DNA of 64,000 nucleotides from positions 76,898,303 to 76,962,302 of the forward strand of contig NC_133935.1 in the NCBI RefSeq assembly GCF_031877795.1. The letters run 5' to 3'. This document shows positions 61,501-64,000 of this stretch, one piece after another. Origin of the DNA: Strix aluco (Eukaryota; Chordata; Aves; Strigiformes; Strigidae). The position numbers and the translations under genes were made by a program. Positions within the stretch are counted from its first letter, which is position 1. The number at the start of each line of letters is the position of its first letter. The notes under the pieces were generated by a model, which made no database searches, was not told the origin of the DNA, and saw nothing but the letters and a program-made list of their open reading frames with translations.

Positions 61501-64000
61501 TTATTATTTCAGGATCTTGACTGATGGGGGTAATTGACATTGAGCATTTAGGAACCAATTCTTTAAGTAAGAGATTCGTTGTTAAACATATGATAGGCAT
61601 ATAAATTGTTTTCCTTTCTTGGCTTTGGTAATTAAAGGATCATTGAAGCTCTGAATAACACAATTTCTTGTATGTTTAGGGATCAACTTAATAAAACAAG
61701 TAGAGGTGTTGACATATATCTATGGACACTATGTATTTATATTTAGAGATGCATGTGCACTGCAGTATTATATGTACCTATATAAATTGATACTGAAATT
61801 AGAAAATACTTTTTGTAAAGCTACTTATTTAAAGGAATCAACAGCATTTAAACATACAGTGTTTCAATTTAGAATTAAACTTGACCTCATTACTCTTTCT
61901 TGTGTGCTTTTGAGAAATGTAGTATTGCATTTGAAGTGAGTAATACACTTAGCAAAGGTACCTGATTAAATCTTTAGTGAAATGTAACAATATCTAGGCA
62001 ACCAGAATGGACAGGAAGTCTTTACAATCATTGCTCTAAACAGATTACTTTTAAAGAAGAAATCAATGTACTGTAATGAACATTCCTGTTGAAGCTGTGA
62101 AGCAGGTTTATAATTTTTAATATCTTCTAGAATTTAAAACGGTCTGTTTCTTGAAATGAAAATACTGTTGGCATCGAATGGCTACCTGTATGCCATCTTC
62201 CCTTTGCAAAGTTGATAAAATAATTTCTTGCATACAACTACTTGTTTTTTTACATGGATGAAGCTGGTTTAAGTTGTTCAGCTCATAATAGGAGTTGTTA
62301 CCCATCATGATTGTAAGGAGGTTCTGAATCTCTGGGGTTTTTTTTAACATTTCCCAGTAAAACTCAAGAGGTTCTTGCCTACTTTCTAAATCCATAGCAG
62401 AATGCTGGAAATAGCAGTGCCTGTTGTCTAATAAGCAGTTGAGCCATTCTAGAAGCTCTGTGTTGCTCAGAAGGAGAGTGCTCTTGCAGCATCTGACTGA
62501 ATAGTTTTGTTCTTCCCTGGCACTTCTAAATGCTTAATTCAGTTTTGTGCTGGTTTAATAGCCAGATTGGCTGTCCGGTTTGGACTGACTTTGCTGCCGA
62601 AGTGGACAGTTTAACTGGTACTTCATAATGGTGTGGTTAGGACCTGAATAAAAGCATGCTGAGGAGAAGAGATACATGCCTTATGCAGATAGCCTGCTGG
62701 AAATGCATGGCAGTGGGTGGAGGGGAAAATGGTTGCAGAATAGTCTTTCAATTTCTGCATTTCTTTGTCACAGTGTACTGTAGAATAGTGTTAGGAATAA
62801 TGCGAAATTGTGTTCACTTGCAAGGTCCAGTTGGTAGACATGTTAAACCCTATTCAGAACCCACTTATTTTAAAACCTCATTACTGGAATAGGAGATAGT
62901 GCCAGTCTTTCTCAAGGAGCGTGGTGATTAAGGCATTTGATCAGAAAATGGAGGTAGGAGTTTGTTTTCATTCAAAGTCCAAGGAGTCTCAGACCTACGT
63001 TTCCTTATGCTATTCTAATTTATAGGTTGTAGGCTTAACTAGGAAGAATCCTCTTCTACCTAGCACTTTGTGAAAAATGCAGGATGGTAGTGGACAAGAA
63101 ACATAACTGCCAGCTCAGTGTCGAAACAGAGAGTGGAGCCATTAGTCTCCAGTTAAAACAGTAAAGTTGTACTAATATTATAAAGAGCATGCAGTGTGAA
63201 TGTAGTATTGGAATGCAAATTTAAAACTTGCTATGACTGGAGATAAATGTTTTGCAATAACAAAATTCAGAGTAAACAACAATTGTCTTGAGTATTTATA
63301 GATTTTTATTTAATTAAATATTATTTTGAATGCTCGTTGATTTCAGAATCTACCAGCAATGTACTGTACAAGGGTGGACTGAAAATAAGCTGCTGAGTGT
63401 CATTTAAGTGTTGTCTTGTATTCCTGATGCGTTAAATATTTCTTGAAATGTTTTGAAAGTGTCTTTCTCAGCTGTATGCAGATTCAGTTACTGATCCTTA
63501 ATAAATCCGGTAAACTCTTGGCAAAACCATTATATGCTTTCTAAAGCTCTTGAAGACATTGACAGGGATTCCTTCTAATATGCTTTAGTGCCTCAGTGTT
63601 TGCTAGCAAAGGCTGTCATTTAATTCCTAGATGGGAGACTACTTAGGTTATTTTCTGTCTGCTGTTCTGGAACATGGGACCTTTTGGGGTTCGATTAGAT
63701 TGGGCTTTGACAATATACTTTTTTTAAGGCCTAACAAGCTGCTATTTATGTAGGTATCTAATTCCTTGCTCTGGGCTTGTTGGGTGCAACTGCATGTTTG
63801 AATGGGTTGAAATTTTCATATACTTCAAAGGTTTCTCAGTTTAATTAGAGACCAGTTAAATACGAAGTTTGTTTAAACAATAAAAAAAGCCAGATTTTTT
63901 TCTTTTAGTACTGTTAATCACAAATAATATTGTGCTTGTATGTAGCTTTGTGGAAAGTGCATGTAACACAAGAACATGGTTGAGTGTACACATGAATTTT

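Overview
This is eukaryotic, vertebrate DNA and almost certainly from a bird. The evidence is CR1 LINEs with the typical avian 3' end (short ATTCTGTG-type repeats), retroviral solo LTRs of an avian ERVL-like type, and one exon that encodes the N terminus of a G-protein alpha-i subunit. The only protein-coding exon I am sure of is exon 1 of GNAI1 (+ strand, 54202-54319). Arg at residue 32 fits GNAI1 rather than GNAI3. From memory of vertebrate synteny, the DNA upstream would be the gene-poor interval between MAGI2 and GNAI1; no MAGI2 exon was seen.

Layout. 1-4.5 kb: mixed-composition DNA with no recognised gene. 4.5-13.2 kb: A+T-rich DNA with an unusual three-copy palindrome at 7246-7320. 13214-14186: solo LTR, minus strand. 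14.2-20.9 kb: A+T-rich DNA with an interrupted G-run at 17044. 20875-24055: an old CR1 on the + strand, split by a younger minus-strand CR1 (21387-22777). 24-35.5 kb: mostly unassigned, with a possible decayed LTR near 32.2-32.5 kb. 35531-36641: a second solo LTR, + strand, with clean 5-bp target duplications. 38.9-42.9 kb: an exon-like minus-strand ORF (39029-39350), a very old reverse-transcriptase fossil (about 41.15-41.35 kb) and an orphan CpG island (about 42.24-42.70 kb), which together might be a small unannotated transcript. 47175-49465: a 5'-truncated, young-looking CR1 with a long open reverse-transcriptase frame. 52.9 kb: a CR1 3' fragment. 53.26-54.7 kb: the GNAI1 CpG-island promoter with a perfect CRE and a perfect NRF1 palindrome, then exon 1. 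54320 to the end: GNAI1 intron 1.

Functionally the window is one housekeeping/neuronal-type promoter with its first exon, preceded by about 53 kb of gene desert shaped by retroelements. I found no operon, CRISPR array, tRNA or rRNA, and no convincing new multi-gene system. The most interesting leads are the exon-like ORF with its nearby orphan CpG island, the small ORF shared by two diverged LTR copies, the CRE in the promoter of a cAMP-lowering G protein, and the 7.2 kb palindrome.
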